NCBI RefSeq assembly: GCF_014196425.1
Contig: NZ_JACIDR010000003.1
Coordinates: forward strand, 310,001-374,000
Reading direction: 5' to 3'
Source: Hansschlegelia beijingensis
GTDB lineage: Bacteria; Pseudomonadota; Alphaproteobacteria; Rhizobiales; Methylopilaceae
Length of the DNA: 64,000 bases
The position numbers were made by a program, and so were the translations under genes. Positions 8,501 to 17,257 of the stretch are shown here, one piece after another (positions within the stretch are counted from its first letter, which is position 1; the number at the start of each line of letters is the position of its first letter). The notes under the pieces are model-generated. The model saw only the letters and a program-made list of their open reading frames with translations. It did not search any database and was not told the origin of the DNA.

Positions 8501-9282
8501 CCACGACGCTCGATCATGTCGTGGTCAATGCGCTGCGCGGCATGGACGCGGCGGCAGAAACCTTCGCGGCGCTCGGCTTCACGCTGACGCCGCTCGGCCG
8601 CCACTCGCTTGGCTCCATCAATCACCTGATGATGGCGCCGGGCGACTATCTCGAGCTTGTCGCGGTGCCGGAGACCGGCAAGCAGCGCCAGGAGGTGCTG
8701 GACAGCCCGTTCGGGCTCAGCGGCCTCGTGTTCAAGACCGACGACGCCGACGCCGCCTACCAGCGGCTGTCGGCGGCGGGCTTGTCTCCGACGGAGCCGG
8801 TCGCGTTCTCGCGGCCGGTCGAAATCGACGGGGAGGCGCGCGACGCGCGCTTCCGCACCGTGCGGGTGGCGGCGGAGCTGTTCCCCGCCGGCCGCGTCTA
8901 TTTCTGCCAGCACCTCACGCCGGAGCTTGTCTGGCGTGAGGAGTGGCTCGAGCACCCCAACGGCTTCGCGGGCTTCGACCGCATCGAGGTCGCGTCGCCC
9001 GAGCCGGAGACCGCCGCCTCGCTCTACGCCGCGGCGGCCGACAGCGCGGTCGAGGCCGGGGATGGCCTCTGGCGCGTGTCGGTGGACGACTTCCACATCG
9101 ACGTCGTTTCCGCCGAACGACCCCGCTTCACGAAGCTCGGCCTGACGTTCCGAGGGCTCGGCCGCCTGGAGCAGGCCGCGACGGGGCTGACGGGGGTGAC
9201 ATGGCGACGGACCGCGGCGGACGCCGCGCGCCTCGACATCGCGTCGCTCGAGCTCAGCCTCGAATGCCGGAGCATCGCATGA
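8497..9282 (+). CDS. VOC family protein (glyoxalase-like domain)
   Basis: 261 residues from GTG 8497, again overlapping the upstream stop as GTGA. It begins LDHVVVNALRGMDAAAETFAALGFTLTPLGRH, the typical start of the glyoxalase-like (PF13468-type) VOC proteins, with His in the first strand as a potential metal ligand and PGDYLELVAV supplying the Glu. A second, weaker repeat spans about residues 150-255. VOC enzymes act as metal-dependent isomerases, lyases or dioxygenases, so it could be a catalytic step here. No more specific call is possible. Confidence 0.83.
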   Translation: MTTTLDHVVVNALRGMDAAAETFAALGFTLTPLGRHSLGSINHLMMAPGDYLELVAVPETGKQRQEVLDSPFGLSGLVFKTDDADAAYQRLSAAGLSPTEPVAFSRPVEIDGEARDARFRTVRVAAELFPAGRVYFCQHLTPELVWREEWLEHPNGFAGFDRIEVASPEPETAASLYAAAADSAVEAGDGLWRVSVDDFHIDVVSAERPRFTKLGLTFRGLGRLEQAATGLTGVTWRRTAADAARLDIASLELSLECRSIA

Positions 9283-10763
9283 TCACCGCTTCCAATCTCG
9301 GCGACATCCTCAGCCCGAGCGTCGATCCCGAGAAGATCGCGATCATCGGGGTCGACGCCGGGCAGTCCGAGACGATCCTGACCTATGGCGGGCTCGCGGC
9401 GCGCGCCCACGCCTTCGCGCGCGGCCTCGTCCGGCGCGGCCTGAAGCGCGGCGACCGGGTCGCGATCGTGGCGGCGAACCGGCCCGACTACATCGCTCTG
9501 ATGCTCGGCGCGATGCAGGCGGGGATCGTGCCGGCGCCGGTCAACTTCAAGTTCCCCAAGGCGACCATCGAGCATGTGATCTCCGACAGCGGCGCGCGCG
9601 CCGTGTTCTGCGACCCGGCGCGGCGCGACCAGGTCGCGGACGGGGTCGAGGCGATCGACTTCGACGGCCCTGGGATCGCCGAATGGCTGGACGCCGGGGC
9701 GTTCACGCCGGTGGTCCCGGAGGAGCGCGAGCCTGCGCTCACCCTCTACACCTCCGGCTCGACCGGCCGGCCCAAGGGCGTGCTGCTCAGCCACGCCGCG
9801 CATCTGTGGGTCGTCAGGACGCGCATGGCCGACAACGACCTGTCTGACGACCGGGTGCTGATCGCGGCGCCGCTCTACCACATGAACGCGCTCGCCAACG
9901 CGCTGCTGGCGCTTGCGAGCGGCGCCACGGTGGTGCTGCTGCCGCAGTTTCAGGCGCGCTCCTTCATCGGCGCGATCGCGCGCCACCGCTGCACCTGGGC
10001 GACCGCGGTGCCGCCGATGATCGCGATGATGCTGCGCGAGAAGGAGGCGCTGGCGGACGCCGACCTCTCCAGCGTCCGCGTCGTCCGGATGGGCTCCGCG
10101 CCGGTCAACGACACGCTGAGCGGCCAGATCCGCGAGCTGCTGCCGAACGCCCGCATCATCAACGCCTACGGCACCACGGAAGGCGGCCCGGTGGTGTTCT
10201 TCAGCACGGGCGACGAGCCGACCGGCTCGGTCGGCAAGCCTCATCCGGGCGTCGAGCTGCGGCTGGTCGGCGAGGAGGCGCCCGACAAGGGCGTGCTCCA
10301 GATGAAGAGCCCGGCCATCATGCTCGGCTATCACAACCGGCCGGACGTCCGTTCGCCGATCACCGACGACGGCTTCTACGACACCGGGGACGTGTTCCGC
10401 CGCGACGAGGACGGCTTCTACTACTTCGTCGGCCGCACAGACGACATGTTCGTCTCCGGCGGCGAGAACATCTTCCCCGGCGAGGTCGAGGCGGTGCTGG
10501 AGACGCACCCGGAGGTGCTGCAGGCGAGCGTCGTGCCGGTCGACGACGACATCAAGGGGCAGAAGCCGGTCGCCTTCATCGTCCGGAAGCCCGGATCGAC
10601 CGTCGACGAGCAGGCCATCAAGGCCTTCGCGCTCGAGAACGCTCCGGCGTACCAGCACCCGCGCCGGGTCTGGTTCCTGGACCAGATGCTGCTCGCCTCG
10701 ACCAACAAGATCGACCGGGCGGCGCTGCGGGCGCGCGCCGAGGCGGAACTGAAAGCTTCCTGA
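9279..10763 (+). CDS. AMP-forming acyl-CoA synthetase (AMP-binding enzyme)
   Basis: 494 residues from ATG 9279 (ATGA overlap with the VOC gene). The frame is open further upstream, but that sequence overlaps the VOC gene and is not family-like. The adenylation P-loop YTSGSTGRPKG is at residues 157-167; the later core motifs YGTTEGGP, YDTGD, GRTDDMFVSGGENIFPGEVE and the C-terminal catalytic Lys in STNKIDR are intact. It activates a carboxylate to its acyl-AMP and CoA thioester. Tight coupling with the thioesterase, dehydrogenase and PLP enzyme implies an acid intermediate in the same pathway. The acid's identity is unknown. Confidence 0.92.
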   Translation: MITASNLGDILSPSVDPEKIAIIGVDAGQSETILTYGGLAARAHAFARGLVRRGLKRGDRVAIVAANRPDYIALMLGAMQAGIVPAPVNFKFPKATIEHVISDSGARAVFCDPARRDQVADGVEAIDFDGPGIAEWLDAGAFTPVVPEEREPALTLYTSGSTGRPKGVLLSHAAHLWVVRTRMADNDLSDDRVLIAAPLYHMNALANALLALASGATVVLLPQFQARSFIGAIARHRCTWATAVPPMIAMMLREKEALADADLSSVRVVRMGSAPVNDTLSGQIRELLPNARIINAYGTTEGGPVVFFSTGDEPTGSVGKPHPGVELRLVGEEAPDKGVLQMKSPAIMLGYHNRPDVRSPITDDGFYDTGDVFRRDEDGFYYFVGRTDDMFVSGGENIFPGEVEAVLETHPEVLQASVVPVDDDIKGQKPVAFIVRKPGSTVDEQAIKAFALENAPAYQHPRRVWFLDQMLLASTNKIDRAALRARAEAELKAS

Positions 10764-11861
10764 ATGCTTGCGCTGAAAGAGAGAGAAGGACGGTCGGCGA
10801 CCGCCGATGCCGATCGGCGCGCCTGGGTGTCCCGGGCGATCTTCAAGATCGAGGCCGACGTCAACCGCTCGGCCGACACGCATCTCATCCGCGTCGAGCT
10901 CCCCCGCACGCCGGGCATCGCGCTCTACGTGAAGGACGAGTCGAGCCACCCGACCGGGAGCCTCAAGCACCGGCTCGCGCGCTCGCTGTTCCTCTACGCG
11001 CTGTGCAACGGCTGGATCGGGCCGGACACCACCATCGTGGAGTCCTCGAGCGGCTCCACCGCGATCTCCGAGGCCTATTTCGCGAAGCTGCTCGGGCTGC
11101 GGTTCATGGCCGTGATGCCGCGCCGGACGGCGCGCGAGAAGATCGCCGCGATCGAGTTCCACGGCGGTCAGGCGCATCTCGTCGACCATCCCGACGTCTC
11201 CGGCGAGGCCGAGCGGCTGGCCGCGGAGATCGGCGGCCACTTCATGGATCAGTTCACCTACGCCGAGCGGGCGACCGACTGGCGCGGCAACAACAACATC
11301 GCCGAGTCGATGTTCGCCCAGCTTGAGCTCGAAGCCCGCCCGACCCCGGACTGGGTGGTGTGCGGCGCGGGCACCGGCGGCACGTCGGCCACGATCGGCC
11401 GCTACATCCGCTACCGGAAGTTCGAAACCTCGCTGTGCGTCGCCGATCCGGAGTGTTCGGTGTTCCACCGGCACTACGCCGAGCGCTCGGTTCGCCGGGT
11501 GGACCGGTGCGAGAGCGTGATCGAGGGGATCGGCCGCGCCAGGGTCGAGCCGTCCTTCGTGCCCGAACTGGTCGACCGCATGATCGCCGTGCCGGACGCC
11601 GCCTCGATCGCCGCCGCGCGGGTGGCGAGCTCGCTGCTCGGGCGTTCCTGCGGCGGTTCGACCGGAACCAACATCTGGGCCTGCATGCAGCTCATCGAGG
11701 AGATGAAGGCGGCGGGCCGGGAGGGCGCGATCGTGACGCTGCTCTGTGACAGCGGCGAGCGCTACCGCTCGACGATTTTCAACGACGCCTGGCTTGTCGA
11801 GCGCGGGTTCGATCTGGCAGGTCCGCTGGCGCGGCTCGACGCCGTGTTCGGCGGGGCGTGA
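10764..11861 (+). CDS. PLP-dependent cysteine synthase-fold enzyme (fold type II), Cds1-like
   Basis: 365 residues, starting with the ATG directly after the synthetase stop. A type-II PLP enzyme: Lys68 in [10 protein letters not shown] is the Schiff-base Lys, [11 protein letters not shown] binds the substrate carboxylate, and [15 protein letters not shown] binds the PLP phosphate. Length and phrases fit the long PLP-dependent cysteine synthase family that includes the mycobacterial cysteine desulfhydrase Cds1, rather than CysK or CysM (about 310-325 residues). Beta-elimination from cysteine or a cysteine conjugate would yield aminoacrylate, which fits the RidA gene two genes downstream. Synthase activity is the alternative. 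Confidence 0.86.
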   Translation: MLALKEREGRSATADADRRAWVSRAIFKIEADVNRSADTHLIRVELPRTPGIALYVKDESSHPTGSLKHRLARSLFLYALCNGWIGPDTTIVESSSGSTAISEAYFAKLLGLRFMAVMPRRTAREKIAAIEFHGGQAHLVDHPDVSGEAERLAAEIGGHFMDQFTYAERATDWRGNNNIAESMFAQLELEARPTPDWVVCGAGTGGTSATIGRYIRYRKFETSLCVADPECSVFHRHYAERSVRRVDRCESVIEGIGRARVEPSFVPELVDRMIAVPDAASIAAARVASSLLGRSCGGSTGTNIWACMQLIEEMKAAGREGAIVTLLCDSGERYRSTIFNDAWLVERGFDLAGPLARLDAVFGGA

Positions 11862-11872
11862 GGAGGGATTCG

Positions 11873-13498
11873 ATGACGCAGAGCTTCGACTGGACGGCCG
11901 GTTACCCCTCGCGCCGCATGCCCGTGTTCGGGCGCAACGTCGTCTCGACCTCGCACCCGCTGGGCGCGCAGGCGGGCCTGCAGACGATCTGGCGCGGCGG
12001 CAACGCGGTCGACGCGGCGATCGCCTCCGCCGCCGTCATGGCGCTGGTCGAGCCGTGCTCGAACGGCCTCGGCTCCGACGCCTATTGCATCCTGTGGGAC
12101 GGCGAGAAGCTGCACGGTCTCAACGGCTCGGGCGGCTCGCCCGCCACGTGGACGCCGGACTATTTCGCGCGCAAGTACGGCGAGGGCCAGGCGCGCCCGC
12201 CGATGCGCGGTTGGGACAGCGTGACGGTTCCGGGCGCGGTCGGCGCCTGGGTGGCGCTGCATGACCGCTTCGGCAAGCTGCCCTTCGCGGACGTGCTCGC
12301 GCCTGCGATCGAGCTCGCCGAGCGCGGCTATCTCTGCCCGACCGTCGTCCAGGGCAAATGGGCGGCGGCCGCCGCCGTGCCGGAGATCACCCGCCAGCCG
12401 GGCTTCGCCGAGATGTTCCTGCCGCGCGGCCGCGCGCCGGAGGTCGGCGAGCTGGTGACGCTGCCGGGCGCGGCCCGCATGCTGCGCGCCATCGCCGAGA
12501 CGAACGGCGCGGCGCTCTATGGCGGCGAGATCGCCGAGGCCATGGAGGCGCATTCCCGCGCCAATGGCGGCTCCATGACGGCGAAGGACCTCGCGGGCTT
12601 CAAGGCGCAGTGGGTCGAGCCGATCGAGAAGAACTACCGCGGCTACACGGTCCACGAGATCCCGCCGAACGGGCAGGGGATCGCGGCGCTGATCGCGCTC
12701 GGCATCCTCGAGAACTTCGACCTGAAGGGGCTGAGCGCCGACGGCGTCGACGCCACGCATCTCCAGATCGAGGCCATGAAGCTCGCCTTCGCCGACACCT
12801 ATGCGCATGTGGCGGATCTCGAGCATATGCGGGTGACGCCCGCCCAGTTGCTCGACGATTCCTACCTGGCCGAGGCCGCCAGGCTGATCGACCCGAGCCG
12901 CGCCCAGGCGTTCGCGGCGCGGAACCCGGTCCGGGGCGGCACCATCTATCTCACCGCCGCCGATGAGAACGGCATGATGGTGAGCTTCATCCAGTCGAAC
13001 TTCATGGGCTTCGGCTCGGGCGTCTGCCTGCCGGAATGGGGGCTCTCGCTGCAGAACCGCGGCCACGGCTTCCACCTCGACGCGGCGAGCCCGAACGTCG
13101 TCGCGCCCGGCAAACGGCCGTTCCAGACGATCATTCCGGGCTTCCTGACCAGGGATGGCCAGCCGGTGATGAGCTTCGGCGTCATGGGCGGCAACATGCA
13201 GCCGCAGGGTCACCTGCAGACGCTGGTGCGGATGATCGACTTCGACCAGAACCCGCAGGCGGCCTGCGACGCGCCGCGCTGGCGCTTCAACGCCGGCCTC
13301 GACATCAACGTCGAGGCGAACATGGCGGGCGAGACCGTCGACGGGCTGGTCGGCCGCGGCCACGAGATCAGCGTGATCAACGACAGCTACCAGGATTTCG
13401 GCGCCGGCCAGTTCATCTGGCGGATGGGCGATCCGTCGGTCGAGGGCTACGTCGCCGCGAGCGACCCGCGCCGCGACGGCTACGCGGCCGTCGGCTGA
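11873..13498 (+). CDS. Gamma-glutamyltransferase family protein, no signal peptide
   Basis: 541 residues from ATG 11873, preceded by gaggaggga; a GTG at 11858 overlaps the upstream stop. The Ntn-hydrolase GGT fold is clear: GGNAVDAAIASAAVMALVEP near the N-terminus, the PGAVGAWVALHDRFGKLP segment, and the autoprocessing site GGTIYLTAADENG, where Thr357 aligns with the catalytic Thr that starts the small subunit in E. coli GGT. No export signal is visible, so the enzyme should be cytoplasmic, unlike canonical periplasmic GGT. It may cleave a gamma-glutamyl or other amide bond in an imported compound. Confidence 0.88.
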   Translation: MTQSFDWTAGYPSRRMPVFGRNVVSTSHPLGAQAGLQTIWRGGNAVDAAIASAAVMALVEPCSNGLGSDAYCILWDGEKLHGLNGSGGSPATWTPDYFARKYGEGQARPPMRGWDSVTVPGAVGAWVALHDRFGKLPFADVLAPAIELAERGYLCPTVVQGKWAAAAAVPEITRQPGFAEMFLPRGRAPEVGELVTLPGAARMLRAIAETNGAALYGGEIAEAMEAHSRANGGSMTAKDLAGFKAQWVEPIEKNYRGYTVHEIPPNGQGIAALIALGILENFDLKGLSADGVDATHLQIEAMKLAFADTYAHVADLEHMRVTPAQLLDDSYLAEAARLIDPSRAQAFAARNPVRGGTIYLTAADENGMMVSFIQSNFMGFGSGVCLPEWGLSLQNRGHGFHLDAASPNVVAPGKRPFQTIIPGFLTRDGQPVMSFGVMGGNMQPQGHLQTLVRMIDFDQNPQAACDAPRWRFNAGLDINVEANMAGETVDGLVGRGHEISVINDSYQDFGAGQFIWRMGDPSVEGYVAASDPRRDGYAAVG

Positions 13499-13534
13499 AC
13501 CCTTTCACAAGCACAAACACGAGGAGAACGGCTG

Positions 13535-14002
13535 ATGGCCGGAGAAGTCGAAGCGCGGCTCAGCGAGCTTGGAATCACGCTGCCGGAGCCGGTCGCGGCG
13601 GCGGCGAACTACGTTCCGGCGGTCCGCTCCGGGAACATGCTCTATATCTCGGGCCAGCTCCCGATCGGCCCGGGCGGCGTCACGCTGACCGGCACGCTCG
13701 GCGCCGGCGTCTCGGTCGAGGACGCCCAGAAGGCGGCCCAGCTCTGCGCCATCAACGTGATGGCGCAGGCCCGCGCGGCGCTCGGCGACCTCGACAAGGT
13801 GGCGCGCGTCGTGAAGCTGGTCGGCTTCGTCGCCTCGACGCCCGATTTCGGCGACCAGCCGAAGGTCGTCAACGGCGCCTCGGACCTGATGGTCGCGGCG
13901 TTCGGCGAGAAGGGCCGCCACGCCCGTTCGGCGGTCGGCGTCGCGGCGCTGCCCTTCGGCGCGGCGGTCGAGGTCGAAGCGATCATCGAGATCGCGTCGT
14001 AA
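13535..14002 (+). CDS. RidA family protein (reactive enamine/imine deaminase)
   Basis: 155 residues, ATG 13535 after gaggagaacggctg. The longer RidA-like subgroup that starts VEARLSELGITLPEP, followed by AANYVPAVRSGNMLYISGQLP, VKLVGFVASTPDF and RHARSAVGVAALPFGAAVEVEAIIEI. The Arg before SAVGV and the Glu in VEVE correspond to the catalytic pair of RidA, unlike the partial Rid gene at the window start. RidA hydrolyses aminoacrylate-type enamines. As last gene of the operon behind a PLP enzyme, it plausibly clears such intermediates. Confidence 0.9.
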   Translation: MAGEVEARLSELGITLPEPVAAAANYVPAVRSGNMLYISGQLPIGPGGVTLTGTLGAGVSVEDAQKAAQLCAINVMAQARAALGDLDKVARVVKLVGFVASTPDFGDQPKVVNGASDLMVAAFGEKGRHARSAVGVAALPFGAAVEVEAIIEIAS

Positions 14003-14012
14003 CACGCAAGTT

Positions 14013-14047
14013 CCTCCCGCTGAGGCGGCGCGCGCCTCAGCGGGAGG
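14013..14047. terminator. 14-bp perfect hairpin between convergent operons
   Basis: A perfect 14-base stem (14013-14026 with 14034-14047) and a 7-base loop lie midway between the ends of ridA and the convergent flavin reductase gene. No T-run follows on either strand, so it may act as a bidirectional mRNA end-protecting hairpin or a weak terminator. Confidence 0.6.
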
Positions 14048-14066
14048 TCTCAGTGCGAGGCGCGCG

Positions 14067-14579
14067 CTAGAGCGCCTTCAGGCCGTGGAAGCCGGCTTCG
14101 AAATAGGCGAGCGGCGCTGCGTCGCCTGCGCTCGCGGCCACCACGCGGCCGATGAAGATCGCGTGGCTTCCCACTTCGTGTCGGTCCTCGACCAGACATT
14201 CGAGATGCGCCGCGCAGCCTTCCAGCAGCGGGCAGTCCCGCACGCCGGGCCGGTGCGGCGCGGCGTCGAAGCTTTTGGGCTCCGATCCGGCGAAATAGCT
14301 CGCGACCTCCTGCTGCGATTCCGAGAGGAAGTTGAGCGCGAAGGCGCCGCCGCGGCGGATCAGGCCATAGGACTGGCTGCTCCGGTTGACGACGATCAGC
14401 ACCGTCGGCGGATCGGCGGTGACGCTCGCGACCGCGGTCGCCGTCATGCCGTTCGCCACGCCCCCGCTGCTGCTGGTGACCACGACCACGCCGGCGGCGT
14501 GCCGGCGCATCGTGGCCCGGAACGCGGCGGCGGAGACGCCCGCGGGGGCGGCTCCGTTGAGCGCGGCGGCGCCGCTCAC
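14067..14579 (-). CDS. Flavin reductase-like protein (FMN-binding split barrel)
   Basis: 170 residues from GTG 14579, overlapping the monooxygenase stop (GTGA). Signature of the HpaC/NtaB-type flavin reductases: FRATMRRHAAGVVVVTSSSGGVANGMTATAVASVTADPPTVLIVVNRSSQSYGLI and later FALNFLSESQQEVASYFAG. It supplies FMNH2 for two-component flavin monooxygenases; translational coupling to the NtaA-type gene just upstream makes that its partner. It could also serve the luciferase-like enzyme at 300-1316. It is the last gene of the minus-strand operon. Confidence 0.9.
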   Translation of the reverse strand: MSGAAALNGAAPAGVSAAAFRATMRRHAAGVVVVTSSSGGVANGMTATAVASVTADPPTVLIVVNRSSQSYGLIRRGGAFALNFLSESQQEVASYFAGSEPKSFDAAPHRPGVRDCPLLEGCAAHLECLVEDRHEVGSHAIFIGRVVAASAGDAAPLAYFEAGFHGLKAL

Positions 14580-15904
14580 GGCCGCCCCGCGCCGTTCAGA
14601 CGGTCGCGCAGCGAGCCGGCGCCGTAGCTGCTCCTCAGCCGGCCGCGCTTCTGCAGGATCGGCGTGACCCTGTCGACGAAGTCGTCGAAGGTGTCGGGCA
14701 GGAAGGCCGGCGAGATCACAAAGCCGTCGGCCGCGCCGCTGTCGACGATCGAGATCAGCTCCTCGGCGACGTCCTCGGCCGTGCCGGTGACGCGCGGGCA
14801 CATCACGCCGCGGCCGTAGATGCGGCCCGCCTCCGCGATCGTGGTCGAGCCGTCGCCCGCGATGGAGCGCAGCGCCGCGAGGTTGCCCTGGCTGCCGGTG
14901 TCGGCGATCTCGTTGACGGTCGCCTCGAGCGGCAGCGACGAGAAGTCGGCGTTGGCGTGCGCGGCGAGCGTCGAGAGCCCGACGCGGGGATCAACAAGGC
15001 TGTCATGCAGGTCGCGCTTGTCCTCGGCCTCGGCGCGGCTGTCGCCAATGAACGGCATCACGGCCATCATCACCTTGGCGGCGTCCGGCGCGCGGCCTTC
15101 CTTCTCGAGCGCGGCCGCGACGTCGGCCTTGAAGACGCCCATCCGGGTGAGGTTCGGCTGCAGGGCGAAGATCACCTCCGACCAGCGCGCCGCGAAGGCC
15201 TTGCCGCGGCCCGAGGAGCCGGCCTGGATGATCAGCGGCCGCCCCTGCGGGCTGCGCGGGATGTTGAGCGGCCCGCGCGACTGGAACCAGCGGCCCTTGT
15301 GGTTGGCGTAACGCACCTTGGCGGGGTCGGCGTAGATCCCGGCGGCGCGGTCGAGCACCAGCGCGTCGGGCTCCCAGCTGTCCCAGAGCTTGAAGGCGAG
15401 CTCCATGAACTCGTCGGCCCGGTCGTAGCGCTCGTCATGGCTGAGGTGCTGCGCGACGCCGAAATTGAGCGCCTCGCCGTCGTTCATCGAGGTCACGACG
15501 TTCCAGGCCGCCCGGCCGCCCGAGATGTGGTCGAGCGTCGCGAACTCGCGAGCGAGATTGTAGGGCGCGTCATAGGTCGTGGACCGCGTCGCCCCGAGGC
15601 CGAGATGTGAGGTCACGGCCGCCATCGCGCCGAGGATCGGCACCGGGTCCATCCGGGTGGCGTCCTGGTCGCCATGGCGGATGCCGATCTCGTGGCTGTC
15701 GCCGTAGCGGTCCGCGATGGCGAGCCGGTCGGCGAAGAACACGAAGTCGAACATGCCGCGCTCGAGCGTCCGGGCGATGCCGGCATAGTGCCCGAGCGTC
15801 AGGAACGGCGTCTCATGCGCCGGGTTGCGCCAGATCGCGTGGCTGTGCACCACGGGACCGGCGACGAGGAAACCACACAGGTGGATCTGCTTGTCCTGGC
15901 TCAT
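14576..15904 (-). CDS. NtaA/SnaA/DszA-type FMN-dependent monooxygenase
   Basis: 442 residues. ATG 15904 is chosen because it is preceded by ggaggaaaag and starts the family-typical QIHLCGFLVAGPVVHSHAIWRNP; the frame is open further upstream, but that part is not family-like. Characteristic phrases: TLERGMFDFVFFADRLAI, DHISGGRAAWNVVTSMNDGEALNFG, RYDRADEFMELAFKLWDSWE and PLIIQAGSSGRGKAFAARWSEVIFA. Known members oxidise nitrilotriacetate, EDTA, pristinamycin, dibenzothiophene sulfone or riboflavin, using FMNH2. The reductase gene next to it completes a two-component system. The substrate is probably the ligand of the Liv-type importer. Confidence 0.92.
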   Translation of the reverse strand: MSQDKQIHLCGFLVAGPVVHSHAIWRNPAHETPFLTLGHYAGIARTLERGMFDFVFFADRLAIADRYGDSHEIGIRHGDQDATRMDPVPILGAMAAVTSHLGLGATRSTTYDAPYNLAREFATLDHISGGRAAWNVVTSMNDGEALNFGVAQHLSHDERYDRADEFMELAFKLWDSWEPDALVLDRAAGIYADPAKVRYANHKGRWFQSRGPLNIPRSPQGRPLIIQAGSSGRGKAFAARWSEVIFALQPNLTRMGVFKADVAAALEKEGRAPDAAKVMMAVMPFIGDSRAEAEDKRDLHDSLVDPRVGLSTLAAHANADFSSLPLEATVNEIADTGSQGNLAALRSIAGDGSTTIAEAGRIYGRGVMCPRVTGTAEDVAEELISIVDSGAADGFVISPAFLPDTFDDFVDRVTPILQKRGRLRSSYGAGSLRDRLNGAGRP

Positions 15905-16002
15905 CTTTTCCTCCGTGGCCGTCAGGCGCACGGCTCCCTTGCGCGCGGTCTCCACGGCCGCGCGTCGTTGTTGTTCGGCAGTTCTACTCGGACGCTGGTG
16001 CG

Positions 16003-17229
16003 TCAGCTCACCACGGCGAACGGGGTGTTCTTCCCGTCCTTGATGAGCTGGACGTAGAAGGACCTGTTCAGCGAGTCGCCCTTCTCGTCGAAGTCGCAGG
16101 TGCAGCCGGCGCCGTTGAAGTTGATCTTCTTTCCGTCGCGGATCATCTTCAGGGCTTCGACCACGTCGTCGACGAATTCTCCCGGAGGGTTGCAGACTTC
16201 GCGGACCGACTTGGTCCACACCGCCGCTTCCTGGGTCTTGGCGTGCTCCATCGCGAGCGCCGTGATGCAGATCTGGTCCCAGGCGTTGCCGGCGAACAGG
16301 AACACGGTGCCCTCGGGAGCGCCCATCTCCTTCACGAACCTGGCGTAGGAGGCGCTCTCGATCGGCGGGGCCGGCTGCAGGTGATAGATGCCCTCGGCGA
16401 CCTCCGGTCCGACCGCCTGAAGGAACTTGCCCTCGGCGTCCGCGCCGGTGCCGAGCGAGACCACCTTGGAGGTGAAGCCGCCGCGATAGATCTCCTTCGA
16501 GATCGAGACCATGTCGGTGAGCAGCGGCAGCACGAACACGGCGTCCGGCTCCGGCCCGAAGGCCTTCTCGACTTCGGCGCGGTAGGAGGCCTGGTCGGGG
16601 TTGTACATCACGACGTCGATCACCTCGCCGCCGATCCTGGCCATCTCGGCCTTGAACGGCTCCACCATGGCGACGATGAAGGGGTTCTGCTGCGCCAGCA
16701 CGGTGACCTTCCTGGCGCCGATCTTCTCCATCACCTTGGCGCCGGCCGGGCCCCACTGGCTGCTCTTGGCCTGCAGCCGGTAGATCAGCCCCTTGGTGTC
16801 GCCCTCCGTCACGGCGTTCGCCGCGCAGGACAGCATCTGCACCTTGTTGGCCGCGAGGATGATGGGCTTGGCGGCGAGCGCCTCGGGGCTGCCCCAGAAG
16901 CCGCCGACCAGCTCGACCTTGTTGACCTCGAGCAGCTTCTTGCTGGCGGTGACGCTGGTGGTCGCGCTGGTCTCGGAATCCTCGATGAACAGCTTGAGCT
17001 TGCGGCCGCCCAGGATGCCGCCGGAGTCGTTCACCTTGGAGACGACGAGGTCGGCCGCCTGCTTCATCGCCGGGCCATAGGCGCCGGTCGCGCCGGAGAA
17101 CGGCAGCACCATGCCGATCGGCACGTCGGCGGCCTGCGCGATGGCGGGCGTCCGCAGCGCCGCGGCGAGCGGCAGCGCGCCGAGGCCGGCGACGACGGAG
17201 CGGCGGGTCATGGACAGGGCGTCGGTCAT
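16003..17229 (-). CDS. Branched-chain amino-acid-type ABC transporter substrate-binding protein
   Basis: 408 residues. A Tat-like leader (MTRRSVVAGLGALPLAAAL ... AIAQA) precedes a type-I periplasmic binding protein: VPIGMVLPFSGATGAYGPAMKQAADL, NDSGGILGGRKLKLFIEDSETS, then the GFWGSPEALAAKPI switch. This is the Leu/Ile/Val or amide/urea binding-protein fold. It lies upstream of the monooxygenase and downstream of the CMD and Liv genes on the same strand, so it should feed LivHMGF. Given the company, the ligand is likelier to be an organic acid, amide or amine than leucine. Confidence 0.9.
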   Translation of the reverse strand: MTDALSMTRRSVVAGLGALPLAAALRTPAIAQAADVPIGMVLPFSGATGAYGPAMKQAADLVVSKVNDSGGILGGRKLKLFIEDSETSATTSVTASKKLLEVNKVELVGGFWGSPEALAAKPIILAANKVQMLSCAANAVTEGDTKGLIYRLQAKSSQWGPAGAKVMEKIGARKVTVLAQQNPFIVAMVEPFKAEMARIGGEVIDVVMYNPDQASYRAEVEKAFGPEPDAVFVLPLLTDMVSISKEIYRGGFTSKVVSLGTGADAEGKFLQAVGPEVAEGIYHLQPAPPIESASYARFVKEMGAPEGTVFLFAGNAWDQICITALAMEHAKTQEAAVWTKSVREVCNPPGEFVDDVVEALKMIRDGKKINFNGAGCTCDFDEKGDSLNRSFYVQLIKDGKNTPFAVVS

Positions 17230-17257
17230 GCTGGCGTCCTTCTCTGGGCTCGGGTGG

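Noticed and set aside
9024-11474. 816-residue minus-strand open frame
   Set aside because: Antisense to the VOC, acyl-CoA synthetase and PLP genes; composition is Arg/Ala/Asp-rich as expected for a GC-rich shadow frame, with no family motifs.
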